Positions 36,428 to 45,607 of a stretch of 64,000 bases of DNA are shown one piece after another. The first letter of the stretch is position 1, and the number at the start of each line of letters is the position of its first letter. The notes under the pieces were generated by a model, which ran no database searches, was not told where the DNA came from, and worked only from the letters and a program-made list of their open reading frames with translations. Location of the stretch: contig NZ_BQHI01000004.1 in the NCBI RefSeq assembly GCF_021603585.1, positions 186,001 through 250,000 of the forward strand, read 5' to 3'. Source of the DNA: Pseudomonas sputi. Its GTDB lineage: Bacteria > Pseudomonadota > Gammaproteobacteria > Pseudomonadales > Pseudomonadaceae. The position numbers were made by a program, and so were the translations under genes.

Positions 36428-39181
36428 TTATGTTGGTTCTATTCCTCGCGCTCTATCGATCCGCTCAGCTACCCGGTAAGCCGCGTCCAACTCTGAGCAG
36501 CCGTTGTTCTGCATCAGTGTCCAGCGCTCGGCTTTTTCCTCGGGCTCCGTCATGGCCAGGGCGAGGTAAAGGCTGGGCGGCACGGCTCGAAACAGCGTTT
36601 CGAGTTTTATCGACAGCACGACCCCCTCGGTGTATTTGCCCGGTTCCTTGCTGGCGGAGAGCAACAAGGCTTTCTGTGCCGGCGTGAGTTTCTTGAACCG
36701 TGCGATTTCTTCGATTTCCGCGGGCGGCATGTTCAAACAAATCCACCATTCGATCATGTTGAGCATGGTCTGCGCGGCCGTGGGGAAGTCGGCAAGGTTC
36801 TGTGTGGCGAGCCAGAACCAGGCACCGAGCTTGCGCCACATCTTCGTGCCCTTGACCACGAATGGCGCCAGCAGCGGGTTCTTGGTGATGATATGGCCCT
36901 CGTCGGTGACCATGATGATCGGCCGCCCCAGGTACTGGTCGCGTTCGGCGAGGTTGTTCACGGTGTTCATCAGGCTGATGTAGCTGATGGACATCTGCGC
37001 CTCGTAGCCTTCGCGAGCGTAAGTGGCGAGATCGACAATGGTCACATCGCTCTCGGGCCAAGGCGTGCCCTCGCGATCGAACAGTTCACCCTCGAAACCC
37101 TGGCAAAACAGGTCGATGGACTCGCCCATTTCCTGGGCACGCTCGCGACGCTTTTCCGGCAAGTGCGGGTCAGCGGCGACGCGCAGCAAGGCGTCGCGCA
37201 CGTCTCGGGTCAGTACCTGCCGACCCACCGCGACACACGTCTGTGCCGCATCCAGAATGCACTCGCGGATCAGACTGCGATCGGCTCGACTCAAGCGGGC
37301 TTCTTCCTTGGCCTCGCCGCCGGTGATCATCAACCGGGCGGTGATTTCCAGTTCGCCGAGCACGTCGCGCTGGTCCTCGTGACTGGCTACCGCTTCATCG
37401 TCCCACTCATCAACGGAAAGACTCGCCACCTGATCTGGCTGCTCGACTAGACGGTAGGAATCGGCAAAGGGGGCGAGACTGACCGAGGCGCCAGGCTTCA
37501 ATTGGACCTTGTTGACCGACAAGCCCTGTGTCGCGAAGTAGTCGCCCTGCAAACCGAATGAGTTGCCGGCCTCGACGATAAACAGGCGAGGGCGGTACAC
37601 GGCCATGACCTGCATCAATAGGGTGACCAGGGTCGCCGATTTGCCGGCACCGGTGGGGCCGAACAACAGCAGATGACCGTTCATGGCCCGATCCAGGCGT
37701 GACAATGGGTCGAAGCTCAATGGCGAGCCGCCGCGGTTGAACAGGGTGATGCCCGGGTGGCCGGTGCCGGTGCTGCGGCCCCAGACTGGAACCAGGTTCG
37801 CCAGGTGCTGGGCGAACATCAGGCGGGTGTACCATTTACGCGTGTCGCGGGCCGGGTTGTAAGCCATCGGCAACCAACGCAGGTAGCTGTTGCAGGCGGC
37901 GACCTCATCGCCTTCACGTACCGGTTGCAGCCCCGCGCCCAACAGCGCGTTGGCAAGGCTGGCCGAGCGCTGGTGCAATTGCTGTTCATCGTGACCGTGT
38001 ACGTAGAACGCCAGGGTTCCTCGGTACAGCTTGTGCTGGCGGCCGATGATCGCGCGAGCCTCTTCGACATCCTGACGAGTCTGGGTCGAGGCCAGGTTTT
38101 CACCGATGGCTTTGCGGGCCAGGCGGTTCAACTGATCCTCAAGTACATCCTGCGGCTTGATCACCAGGGTCAGACTCATCACCGTTCCTTCAGGTAACTG
38201 GTCGAACAGGGCGTTCACCGCATCGCCTTTGTGGGTTTCGCCGGTGAGTTGACCAATCGACGGTGCCCGGCGCAGCTTGTCCACCACCATGACCTGATGG
38301 GGTTGGCTGTCGAAGTACCAGAGTCCGCGTTGGACATCCGAACGCGGCTCATTGAAGAACAGCCGCTCGGCGAAGTCATGATCGAAGGGCATTTCCAGCG
38401 ATTCACCGTCGCCCAACTCCGGATAGGCCACGCGGCGGTAGAAATCCTCGGGCGCTTCATCGGTGAGCTTCGGCGCTGGATTGAACCAGGGCAACAACCA
38501 GGCATACAAACCGCGGCCATCGACTCGCGTCGATTGCACCCCGCACGCCTGCAACGAAGCCGCGATACGTTCGCAAGTCTGTTGCAGGGATTGCACCGGG
38601 GTGAGTCCTGCCTCCTCAGCGCCAGACTCAAGCCAGCGATAGATCACCAGGCGCACCCGTCGGTTATTGCCACGCCAGGGCAGGCGCGTCACCACCTTAT
38701 CCTCAAACAGACCGCCCGGCTTGGCGATGGCCTTTAGATGTCGGCGAGTCAGTTCCAGGTACGCTTCGGTGAAGACCGTGCCTCGCGCGCTGTCCTGAAT
38801 ATAATCGGTGAGCCGGGTCAGGTAGGGGGTGAAGTCGTTGTCGTCCTGGCAGAAAAACTGCGCCACCCAAGGCGCTTGATCCAGCTCGTCAAAGCTGTCC
38901 TGCAGGGCATCCTCAAGGGCATCGCGGGCCGCCATCAGCCAATCGGGTTCGCGCCCTTCGGTGCCGATGGGCAGCAACTCGAACACCGCCCCCACCGAAC
39001 GATCGTCATCGAGCAGAAAACACTGCTCGGTATCGAGGTACTCGACCCACGGTAGGTGATCAGTGAAGCTGGGGTTATGCGCATAGAGTGCGGCTTCATC
39101 GGCCAAGGTGGCGCGAGGGCGTAATGAGTTGCGCCAGGCTTTCCATGCGGGGGGGCGGTTGCCCGAATCGCCGGTACGCAC
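36428..39181 (-). CDS. traC: VirB4-like transfer ATPase TraC (PFL_4706 family)
   Basis: A 917-residue cytoplasmic ATPase that powers pilus and channel assembly, of the TIGR03744/PFL_4706 group. Walker A is GPTGAGKS (about residues 505-512), Walker B is IIMVTDEGH (about 765-770), and ATQNLADFPTAAQ is the family motif near 800. Its start codon touches the stop of the lipoprotein gene (39181), so translation is coupled. It is convergent with the inserted 427-residue gene. Confidence 0.92.
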   Translation of the reverse strand: MRTGDSGNRPPAWKAWRNSLRPRATLADEAALYAHNPSFTDHLPWVEYLDTEQCFLLDDDRSVGAVFELLPIGTEGREPDWLMAARDALEDALQDSFDELDQAPWVAQFFCQDDNDFTPYLTRLTDYIQDSARGTVFTEAYLELTRRHLKAIAKPGGLFEDKVVTRLPWRGNNRRVRLVIYRWLESGAEEAGLTPVQSLQQTCERIAASLQACGVQSTRVDGRGLYAWLLPWFNPAPKLTDEAPEDFYRRVAYPELGDGESLEMPFDHDFAERLFFNEPRSDVQRGLWYFDSQPHQVMVVDKLRRAPSIGQLTGETHKGDAVNALFDQLPEGTVMSLTLVIKPQDVLEDQLNRLARKAIGENLASTQTRQDVEEARAIIGRQHKLYRGTLAFYVHGHDEQQLHQRSASLANALLGAGLQPVREGDEVAACNSYLRWLPMAYNPARDTRKWYTRLMFAQHLANLVPVWGRSTGTGHPGITLFNRGGSPLSFDPLSRLDRAMNGHLLLFGPTGAGKSATLVTLLMQVMAVYRPRLFIVEAGNSFGLQGDYFATQGLSVNKVQLKPGASVSLAPFADSYRLVEQPDQVASLSVDEWDDEAVASHEDQRDVLGELEITARLMITGGEAKEEARLSRADRSLIRECILDAAQTCVAVGRQVLTRDVRDALLRVAADPHLPEKRRERAQEMGESIDLFCQGFEGELFDREGTPWPESDVTIVDLATYAREGYEAQMSISYISLMNTVNNLAERDQYLGRPIIMVTDEGHIITKNPLLAPFVVKGTKMWRKLGAWFWLATQNLADFPTAAQTMLNMIEWWICLNMPPAEIEEIARFKKLTPAQKALLLSASKEPGKYTEGVVLSIKLETLFRAVPPSLYLALAMTEPEEKAERWTLMQNNGCSELDAAYRVAERIDRARGIEPT

Positions 39182-39597
39182 TACAAGTCTTCCTGACGTT
39201 CACCAGGTAATGCGTACTGCACACGTTGGTAGAACGGAAAGACGGTCGAGTAGCCCGGGACCGGTGCCTGCTCGGTACCACTCAAATGCGGATACACGTA
39301 CAGCACCAGATCGGGATTGGGCAGGCGAAGGAACAAGTTGTGGATCTCGTTCACCGCTGTGCGCGTGTACGGTTCCTGGAGAGCAACGGAGAAATCTGGC
39401 TGGGCCAGCGGACGGCGTAACTGCTGCCGAGCCTCCAGCAGTTGCTGCTGAGTGCCTTGCGAACCGGCGCCGTTCCAGATGTCCAGCATGGTTTGCTCGC
39501 CATGGGGCAAAAGCGTGTCCTTGTCGGTAGAACACCCCGCTAGGACCCAGCACAGCACGCTAATCCAGGTCAGGCAGGGAGGCATGGTCTTTTTCAT
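39181..39597 (-). CDS. TIGR03751-type ICE lipoprotein
   Basis: A 138-residue lipoprotein precursor with a lipobox VLAGCS near residue 20, followed by TDKDTLLPHGEQTM and a C-terminal region ending in a YPHL...PFYQRV block. It resembles the TIGR03751 conjugative lipoprotein group, comparable to TraV of other systems. The start at 39597 (MKKT) precedes the lipobox. It overlaps the upstream TraB-like gene by 38 bp and is followed directly by traC. Confidence 0.8.
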   Translation of the reverse strand: MKKTMPPCLTWISVLCWVLAGCSTDKDTLLPHGEQTMLDIWNGAGSQGTQQQLLEARQQLRRPLAQPDFSVALQEPYTRTAVNEIHNLFLRLPNPDLVLYVYPHLSGTEQAPVPGYSTVFPFYQRVQYALPGERQEDL

Positions 39598-41077
39598 GGC
39601 GAACGCTCCGGCCCTTGGGCTCGTAATCGATGGTGATCTCATGGTCGAGGTGCAGTGCGACTTGGGCGGCCGGTGGCACGTACACGGCAGCAAAGGCCTC
39701 GCCATACAGCTTGTTGATCCACTCCCGGATATCGCTGACCCCACCACTGAGGATTGAGTTCAGCGCGCTGTTGCCCGTGCTGCTGGTGACCCCGAGGGTA
39801 CTGCCGCCCGAACTGATCACGCTGCTGTTGTTTTGCTCATCCCCGAGCAAGGCGGCGACACCGGCGCCGGCCGCAGTGATCAGGCTCTGGCTACCGAGGT
39901 ATTGCTGAGCGTTCGAGCGGCGCTCGCCGGCAATGCAAGGAATACCATACGGATCGGACAGGTAACCGAGTCCGCCACGGATCTTGTCGGTGTTTGAGCT
40001 CTGGGTGGTGGAAGCATTGCGGCTGGCCACCGCCTTCGGCTGAGGCACCGTGCGGATGGTGCCATTGGTAAACACAAAGGTGATCGACTCGACCTGTCCG
40101 CGCACGCAAGACAGGGTCCAGTCACCGGACGCCGTGCCGCTCATCACGGCACCCGCGACGTCCGGCAGGTCGATGCCGTTGGCCGTCAGGTTCTCCGGGC
40201 CGACCAGCACCTTGAAGGGGTAGGGATCATTCACGGTGCCGTCCACCGGGACGCGGCCGATCAGCGCGGTCATCGCGACCGAGCCCATCAGTGTGGCGTT
40301 TTCGGGAATGGTGTAGACCGGCTTCGCGCCTTCGGTACGATCAACGGATCGCGTCAGGTCGCGCTCAGCCTTGGTAAGTGCACGTAACTGTTTCTGGCTA
40401 CGATCGACAGCGTTATCGTTCAAGCCTTCCAGTGAGTTGAAGGCGGTAGGCAGACTCAATGCGGAGAAGGTCTTGGTTTTGCCTCGGGCGTCGGTGGACG
40501 GAGCATCCGAGGGTTCAATCCACTGCAGCGCATCATTAGCAGAATGCTGCCCTTCGAACTGAGCACCGTCACCCGGCTCAAGCCCCAAGCCGATTGGCAT
40601 GTCCTTGCCTTTACCGGTCAGCCCCGACAACTGATCCTGCAATTGCGTCAGCAGACCGCGAGCCTGACGACTGTCTTGTTCCGCTTTGAGCCGGGCCTCG
40701 TTGGCTTGTCGGCGGCCTTCGTCGACCTGCTGAGTCACACTGCCCAGCGCGGTCTGGATACGCGAGTCGACACTGTTTTCCCGTTCGCGCAGGCGGTTGT
40801 TCTCGGTCTGCAGTGAATCGTTGTGTTTCTTCAAACCGAGCATGTCGCTGCGCATCGCCTTCACCTGGCCGACCAGGGTGGCGACGGTGTCGCGTGGGGT
40901 ATCGCCCGCAATGCCAAGCGACTTGGCTTGCTCGGCGGATAACTGAAGGTTGCCGTGGTCAACAGGGTGCTCTGAAGAGGGCGTGCTACCACCCACGACC
41001 CAGCTTTTCAGGATAATAATCACTACGGCCAGCAGCGCAGCCGGTACTAGCCATTTGAGCAAGGCGTTAGCTTTCAT
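39560..41077 (-). CDS. TraB/VirB10-like ICE protein (PFL_4705 family)
   Basis: A 505-residue protein of the TIGR03752/PFL_4705 group, comparable to TraB/VirB10. One N-terminal membrane anchor (about 8-26) is followed by a coiled coil (about 65-135) and a C-terminal beta-rich domain with GTASGDWTLSCVRGQ. It bridges inner and outer membranes in the mating channel. The start at 41077 (MKANALL) lies inside the end of the preceding gene (11-bp overlap). Upstream codons in the same frame are not part of the family sequence. Confidence 0.85.
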   Translation of the reverse strand: MKANALLKWLVPAALLAVVIIILKSWVVGGSTPSSEHPVDHGNLQLSAEQAKSLGIAGDTPRDTVATLVGQVKAMRSDMLGLKKHNDSLQTENNRLRERENSVDSRIQTALGSVTQQVDEGRRQANEARLKAEQDSRQARGLLTQLQDQLSGLTGKGKDMPIGLGLEPGDGAQFEGQHSANDALQWIEPSDAPSTDARGKTKTFSALSLPTAFNSLEGLNDNAVDRSQKQLRALTKAERDLTRSVDRTEGAKPVYTIPENATLMGSVAMTALIGRVPVDGTVNDPYPFKVLVGPENLTANGIDLPDVAGAVMSGTASGDWTLSCVRGQVESITFVFTNGTIRTVPQPKAVASRNASTTQSSNTDKIRGGLGYLSDPYGIPCIAGERRSNAQQYLGSQSLITAAGAGVAALLGDEQNNSSVISSGGSTLGVTSSTGNSALNSILSGGVSDIREWINKLYGEAFAAVYVPPAAQVALHLDHEITIDYEPKGRSVRHEKDHASLPDLD

Positions 41078-41879
41078 CGTCAGCACCTCGCGCAACGGGC
41101 GGGAGTAGCACGGCTTGCTCGAGGCCGGCACCGCGGGTGACGAGGTAGGCAATGGTGGTGTCTTCAGCACTGCCGGCAGGCCCGAGGAAAGCATGCTGAA
41201 AGGTTGCGGCGAACAGCTTGGCCTGAAGCTGACGCGGATCGAGTTGCACCGTCGCTGAACCACGATTGCGCAACTTCACTGCCGTCACCCAGTAATCACC
41301 GAGTCGCCAGGCGGCGATGGGTGTGCTGGACACGTTTTCGGTCGGCAGCAGGGTCGGCAGTTCGGTGCGCAGCTTGAGCGGGACGCGGCGTACTCCAGGC
41401 AGGGATTCCACGGTGCGTAGCGGCGCGTACAGGTTTTGCGCGGCGTAGCGCGTCAAAGCGACCGGGATCGGTGTACGTTCTGGAACAGGGACGGTGCTCG
41501 ATTCAGCCTCGGCAGACTGCGCCTGAGGGTTCTTAAGGATACGCACGGGCTCCAGCGGTTGATCACCAGGCGTGGCCGCGATATCCAGCAGGATGATCTC
41601 GCCCGTCGCGACCGATTGCAGTTGTAATCGGGTAGGTGCAATGGCTTCTGACGCGCGCAGGTACAGCGTGCCGCCGGTAGATTGCACGCGCAGCTTGCCT
41701 GTCAGAGTTGAGGGTACGCCAACGCGAAAAGCCTCGTCGACAAAGACCACCCGCTCTTGATTGATCACCAATGGGACCGCGAGGGGGAGGCGTTCCCAGT
41801 GCATCAGTTCGACGGCCCCCGCTGCAGCTCCCCATAGCATCAGTGCGACGGTGAGTCCTAGGGTAGAAATCCGCTTCAT
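41067..41879 (-). CDS. TraK-like ICE protein (PFL_4704 family, TIGR03749)
   Basis: A 270-residue exported protein with a signal peptide (cleavage near AAAGAVE) and a beta-rich body, matching the DUF3438/TIGR03749 group thought to be equivalent to TraK/VirB9 of the outer-membrane core complex. It overlaps the preceding gene by 4 bp (41876-41879) and the following gene by 11 bp, so all three are co-translated. Confidence 0.82.
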   Translation of the reverse strand: MKRISTLGLTVALMLWGAAAGAVELMHWERLPLAVPLVINQERVVFVDEAFRVGVPSTLTGKLRVQSTGGTLYLRASEAIAPTRLQLQSVATGEIILLDIAATPGDQPLEPVRILKNPQAQSAEAESSTVPVPERTPIPVALTRYAAQNLYAPLRTVESLPGVRRVPLKLRTELPTLLPTENVSSTPIAAWRLGDYWVTAVKLRNRGSATVQLDPRQLQAKLFAATFQHAFLGPAGSAEDTTIAYLVTRGAGLEQAVLLPPVARGADDES

Positions 41880-42517
41880 GGCTCACCTCCAGGGAGGGAG
41901 ATTTTTTGCGGAGTGCCCTGATAACAATCCAGTGCCAGCCCCCACTTATTGCGTTCGGGGTCCAGATCAAAACGCACCACGCGTAATGGATAACGCACCA
42001 CTACCCGCTTCACCGGTTCGGCGGAGTAATACTCATCGGCATTGAGGTCGAGCTTGACCAACCAGCTGTCGCGGTCGAGTTGCTTGACCCTGAGTTCCGG
42101 ATCTTCGCTGTAGCCTCGGCCCAGAATTTCGTAGACGCCACGCACCCGCTGACGTAGTTCGCCAGCAGCCCTGCGGTACTCGTAGTCGCCGTCGAGGAAG
42201 GCCTTGCAGGCGGGTGTCAGGTAGGACTGCAAGCCATAGATGGCGCGGCGATAATCCTGCTCGCCATCGGAGGGCCAGCGGTTGAGTTGACCAAAGATGT
42301 ACAGGGCGAAGGCATAGACATTCTCTGAGGGGATATCCCACCACTTGCGCGTGCTGCCCGAGCGCAGATCCGGGGGGACATGCACGGTCAGATCGGTCGG
42401 TGCCGAGCACCAGCCATACCAGAGACCGGCGCAGACCAAGGCGAGGGTAACTACCGCCTGACGCAGGCTGAAGATATGGGCCTGTTGGGCATCCACCTTG
42501 TTCCGAAATCGACTCAT
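41876..42517 (-). CDS. TraE-like ICE protein (PFL_4703 family, DUF2895)
   Basis: A 213-residue bitopic inner-membrane protein: one membrane helix at about 20-37, followed by a periplasmic domain with conserved WWDIPSENVYAFALYIFGQLN. It matches the DUF2895/TIGR03746 group comparable to TraE/VirB8. The start at 42517 (MSRFRN) overlaps the stop of the preceding gene by 4 bp. Confidence 0.83.
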   Translation of the reverse strand: MSRFRNKVDAQQAHIFSLRQAVVTLALVCAGLWYGWCSAPTDLTVHVPPDLRSGSTRKWWDIPSENVYAFALYIFGQLNRWPSDGEQDYRRAIYGLQSYLTPACKAFLDGDYEYRRAAGELRQRVRGVYEILGRGYSEDPELRVKQLDRDSWLVKLDLNADEYYSAEPVKRVVVRYPLRVVRFDLDPERNKWGLALDCYQGTPQKISLPGGEP

Positions 42518-42927
42518 GGCTGCCACCGGAACAGGGCAGGACGCAGTCGACGCGAACGACGAACCGTCCAGACGCCAGAATGCAGGATCAAACTGCCGCG
42601 ACCCAGGCGCCAACGGCTGGCCAGTACCCATTCGAGCTTGCGGTACAACCAGGTCTCGGGCCGAGCCCGTTTGGCCCGGCGCAGTAGCGTGCCACCGGCA
42701 AATAGCACCAGCGCCATGCCTGCAATCATGCTGGTCGGCGCCACGGCAATGGAGGCGGTGGCGATCGCCAGAGGAACGCCCAGTAGCAGGCCAATGACAG
42801 CGCCGGTGCCGAGCGCTAGCCACATCTCATCATTGGTTAAACCGCGCAATACGGCAGGATCGCGATTGAGTCGCTCTGGCAGAAAGACCAAGGTGCCGTC
42901 GACAAGGCGTTCGATAGCGTCGTTCAT
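42514..42927 (-). CDS. TIGR03750-type conjugal transfer membrane protein (DUF3487)
   Basis: A 137-residue protein with two hydrophobic helices (about 34-78) flanked by basic ends and a motif LNRDPAVLRGLTNDEM. It resembles the DUF3487/TIGR03750 group, which occupies the TraL position. It lies 7 bp after the DUF2976-like gene and overlaps the TraE-like gene by 4 bp. Confidence 0.78.
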   Translation of the reverse strand: MNDAIERLVDGTLVFLPERLNRDPAVLRGLTNDEMWLALGTGAVIGLLLGVPLAIATASIAVAPTSMIAGMALVLFAGGTLLRRAKRARPETWLYRKLEWVLASRWRLGRGSLILHSGVWTVRRSRRLRPALFRWQP

Positions 42928-42934
42928 AGCAACC

Positions 42935-43306
42935 TCACAGAATCGCGGCAGCCTTGGTCAGGAACCAGATGATGATCACCACCAGTAAGGCTCCGATGCC
43001 GACTACGGCGCCGAGGTCTTTCCAGGTTTTGCGCTGGTTTTGTACGTCGGCGTAGACGGTCAGTGAATGCCAGGCCACGCCGAGAAACGCGAGCAGGGCG
43101 ATTAGCAGACCGAGCAGTATCCCGCCGTCGTAGGCGTAGTTTTTGATCGTTTCGATCAACCCGGAGCCTTCACCACGTGAAGGCGCTTCCATGGTGGGGA
43201 GTTCGGCAAATGCGAAGCCTGGACCGAGCACCAACAACAATCCGATTAGACGTTGACTGGCACGATCACGCAGGTTGTTTCTTAGGGGGACAAGGCACTT
43301 GAGCAT
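42935..43306 (-). CDS. TIGR03745-type ICE membrane protein (DUF2976), pilin-like
   Basis: A 123-residue protein with a signal-like N-terminal helix (cleavage near FAFAE) and two further hydrophobic helices (about 62-85 and 100-118) separated by a basic segment. The architecture is that of a VirB2/TraA-type pilin. It matches the DUF2976/TIGR03745 group. A GGAG site lies just before the ATG at 43306. Confidence 0.75.
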   Translation of the reverse strand: MLKCLVPLRNNLRDRASQRLIGLLLVLGPGFAFAELPTMEAPSRGEGSGLIETIKNYAYDGGILLGLLIALLAFLGVAWHSLTVYADVQNQRKTWKDLGAVVGIGALLVVIIIWFLTKAAAIL

Positions 43307-43323
43307 GGAGGCGATCTCCTGGG

Positions 43324-43563
43324 TTAGGACAGGGTGAAGAACATCAGGACGAGTAGGGCGAGCAAGACGCGCGCGGCACTGCCGCCGAAGGCTCCAAAGC
43401 GCACACTGCCTGTCGCCCAACCCCGGTAGGCCGTCCACATCACCCAGGCACACCAAAGCAAAGTCAGGACCAGAACCAGGGACAGCCACAGCGTCGAACT
43501 GTTCTGTGCCGAGAAGCCGGAGGCGTTTTGGAAAGCTGCGGTCTGAGCGTCAGTCATGCTCAT
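43324..43563 (-). CDS. TIGR03758-type ICE membrane protein (DUF3262)
   Basis: A 79-residue protein with two hydrophobic helices (about 24-48 and 60-78), typical of the DUF3262/TIGR03758 (PFL_4701) group. It overlaps the RAQPRD gene by 4 bp and is 17 bp before the pilin-like gene. It probably acts in pilus assembly at the inner membrane. Confidence 0.75.
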   Translation of the reverse strand: MSMTDAQTAAFQNASGFSAQNSSTLWLSLVLVLTLLWCAWVMWTAYRGWATGSVRFGAFGGSAARVLLALLVLMFFTLS

Positions 43564-43895
43564 GGCGTGGACTCCGCGGGCGGAGTGTCCAGGCGGTAAT
43601 CACCGATCAGTTCATTGGGATCGCGGGGTTGAGCGCGGGAAGGGGACAGGTAGCCCTGCACTCCGTGACGGATGCGCTGAATGTCCTGGGTCAGTCGGGG
43701 ATAGTCGAAGCGATAGCGTTCGTTTGGTTCAGCCGTACTGACTGTCTCAGCTCGCGTCGTAATTCGTTCGATAGTGTCGAGTTGCTGTTGGATTAGGCTG
43801 AGCTGTTCCTGCTCATGAGCAGAGGCGGCATAGCTGCCCCCGTGGAACGTCAACAATACGAACAGAGAGCAGATTCGGCAAAATATCGTTGGCAT
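43560..43895 (-). CDS. RAQPRD-family ICE protein
   Basis: A 111-residue exported protein with an N-terminal signal-like segment (about 5-22) and the name-giving RAQPRDPNELIGDY block near the C-terminus. The family is a marker of this ICE class and heads the mating-pair operon. The ATG at 43895 is the most likely start; an in-frame upstream start at 43931 would add 12 residues in front of the signal sequence. Confidence 0.88.
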   Translation of the reverse strand: MPTIFCRICSLFVLLTFHGGSYAASAHEQEQLSLIQQQLDTIERITTRAETVSTAEPNERYRFDYPRLTQDIQRIRHGVQGYLSPSRAQPRDPNELIGDYRLDTPPAESTP

Positions 43896-44192
43896 GTGTA
43901 TAGCCCATTTGGTGATGGGGCCAGCATTCAACTAACGGCTAGGCTCAGCAGTAAGAAATGCGAAATACGCCGCGTCATTTTGTTTCTGTCGCAGTCCCTG
44001 ACCGTGTAGCGAGCTTGTGCGTAGCACCGGGGCTATGGCGCGCAGTGAAATCATGCGACTGGGTTGTAAGTACTGTTTCGATTCTCAAGAAAAACGACTA
44101 GGAGCCGTTAACATTTGATGCCGTTAGCAACATTGTTAGTGGCTGCAGAGCGGGCGCGGACGAAATCAGCTAACGAAGAGCGGGTGCAGGGA

Positions 44193-44774
44193 ATGAACAT
44201 TCAACAAGCGATTCAACGCTACCGTATACGTCAGGGAGCAGGGTTCTCCTTGATGGTCCTGGGGGCGTTATTTTATTTGGTTTCATCCTTGATTTTTCTA
44301 CACCAACAAGCAGAGATGCTTGCTGGCACAAAGATTTTTGGGCATTTGGGTGGGCTGATGCAAAACCTAGTAGCCGACATTTACCAAGTTACATCGCCCT
44401 ACATCGGTTTTGTATGGAACAACGCGCCTACCCTCAGCCAGGAAAACCCACTCAGCTATGGCAATTTGCTGTTTCTCGGTTTGCTGGGTGTGATGATTGT
44501 TGGAAAGCAATTGCTCCTTTCTGCTAAACATCTCAAGGGGCGTGTTCAGGTCCAGCTCGAACGTCTTGAGGAAGCCCAGTGGCGCAGCTTGATGCAGAAT
44601 GGGGTGGCAATCCAAGTCAACGCAAACCAGATCGGTCAAATCAATTTTTACCAGCAATCAATGCCGCCATCTCCTAGCAGTGATTGGTGGCAGCGGCCGT
44701 GGGGTATTGTTGGTTTGTCTATCATTGGCGGTTACATCGTCGCGGTGTTGGCTAAATTAACCGGAATGGTTTAA
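44193..44774 (+). CDS. YniB-like membrane protein inserted in the transfer region
   Basis: A 193-residue protein resembling E. coli YniB in layout: an N-terminal membrane helix (about 15-35), the segment NNAPTLSQENPL before a second helix, a charged coiled stretch, and a C-terminal helix. The function of YniB is unknown. The ATG at 44193 follows CAGGGA; in-frame starts at 44115-44118 are alternatives. It is on the plus strand inside a minus-strand core region, divergent from the RAQPRD operon and convergent with the PFL_4697 gene, so it looks like an insertion. Confidence 0.5.
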   Translation: MNIQQAIQRYRIRQGAGFSLMVLGALFYLVSSLIFLHQQAEMLAGTKIFGHLGGLMQNLVADIYQVTSPYIGFVWNNAPTLSQENPLSYGNLLFLGLLGVMIVGKQLLLSAKHLKGRVQVQLERLEEAQWRSLMQNGVAIQVNANQIGQINFYQQSMPPSPSSDWWQRPWGIVGLSIIGGYIVAVLAKLTGMV

Positions 44775-44794
44775 CACGCCAGCAATACGTTCTA

Positions 44795-45526
44795 TCAGAT
44801 GTATTTTTTAAACGTCGCCGCGGTGATAGATGTCGTTACTCCGAGCACCACCGCACTAGGCAAAAAAACGGCCATGGGATTGAGCGAAAAGGGCAAGGAC
44901 AGGTAAATGATCCAAGGCACGATCAGCAGAGGTATCACTGCTCGTTTAGCGCGGTGATAAACAAAACTACTTTCTCGCCCAGCTCCAAACTTGCGCAGGT
45001 CGCGGCGCATCAAGCCATCGACGAAACCAGTGAACATGGCCAGCAGAAATAAGGGGGTGGCTAGGATCAGAATGGTCATGCGTACCATGAAGGTAAAGGT
45101 CACATATACCGCCGCCAGCACGAAATCCTCAATGCTCACGTAGAGCTGGTTGATCCAGCTCCAGAAGCCGTTGCCCTTGCTCGACACCCGCGCCTGCTGG
45201 GCAAAACCCGCAAAGCCGGTCTTGACCAACAACCACTGATTGAGGAAATCTAGCCACTGGACAATCGTTTGCCCGGGCTGTTGGATGATGAGTGAAGATT
45301 TGAAGTGCTCACTCAGCCAGTCCAATTCGCTGGTAAGCATGGCCTGACTATGCCGCCAGCCCTGATCACCCCAAAACAGCAGCAGGCCAGCGAACTCGAT
45401 GAGTATCGAGAACAGCAACGAGGCGATCAACAAACCGATGATACGCAGGACCAGGCTGATCGCCGAGATGATCAATCCCGGACGCTGGATCGGCTGTGGT
45501 GGCGTGTTCTGGGCGGAAATCGCCAT
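44795..45526 (-). CDS. PFL_4697-family ICE membrane protein (TIGR03747, DUF4400)
   Basis: A 243-residue inner-membrane protein with four to five hydrophobic helices (about 22-52, 135-170, 195-235) and a basic loop LMRRDLRKFGAGRESSFVYHRAKR in between (shown by its key residues RRDLRKFG and VYHRAKR). It matches the TIGR03747 group that follows traD in these ICEs. Its exact role in transfer is unknown. Confidence 0.83.
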   Translation of the reverse strand: MAISAQNTPPQPIQRPGLIISAISLVLRIIGLLIASLLFSILIEFAGLLLFWGDQGWRHSQAMLTSELDWLSEHFKSSLIIQQPGQTIVQWLDFLNQWLLVKTGFAGFAQQARVSSKGNGFWSWINQLYVSIEDFVLAAVYVTFTFMVRMTILILATPLFLLAMFTGFVDGLMRRDLRKFGAGRESSFVYHRAKRAVIPLLIVPWIIYLSLPFSLNPMAVFLPSAVVLGVTTSITAATFKKYI

Positions 45527-45607
45527 AGTTCACTCCGTTGTGTTGAGGTGGGCACTACGCCTTTTGGATCGTTTTTCTGCTGAGTCGAAACCTAGGTCAG
45601 GGTAGGG

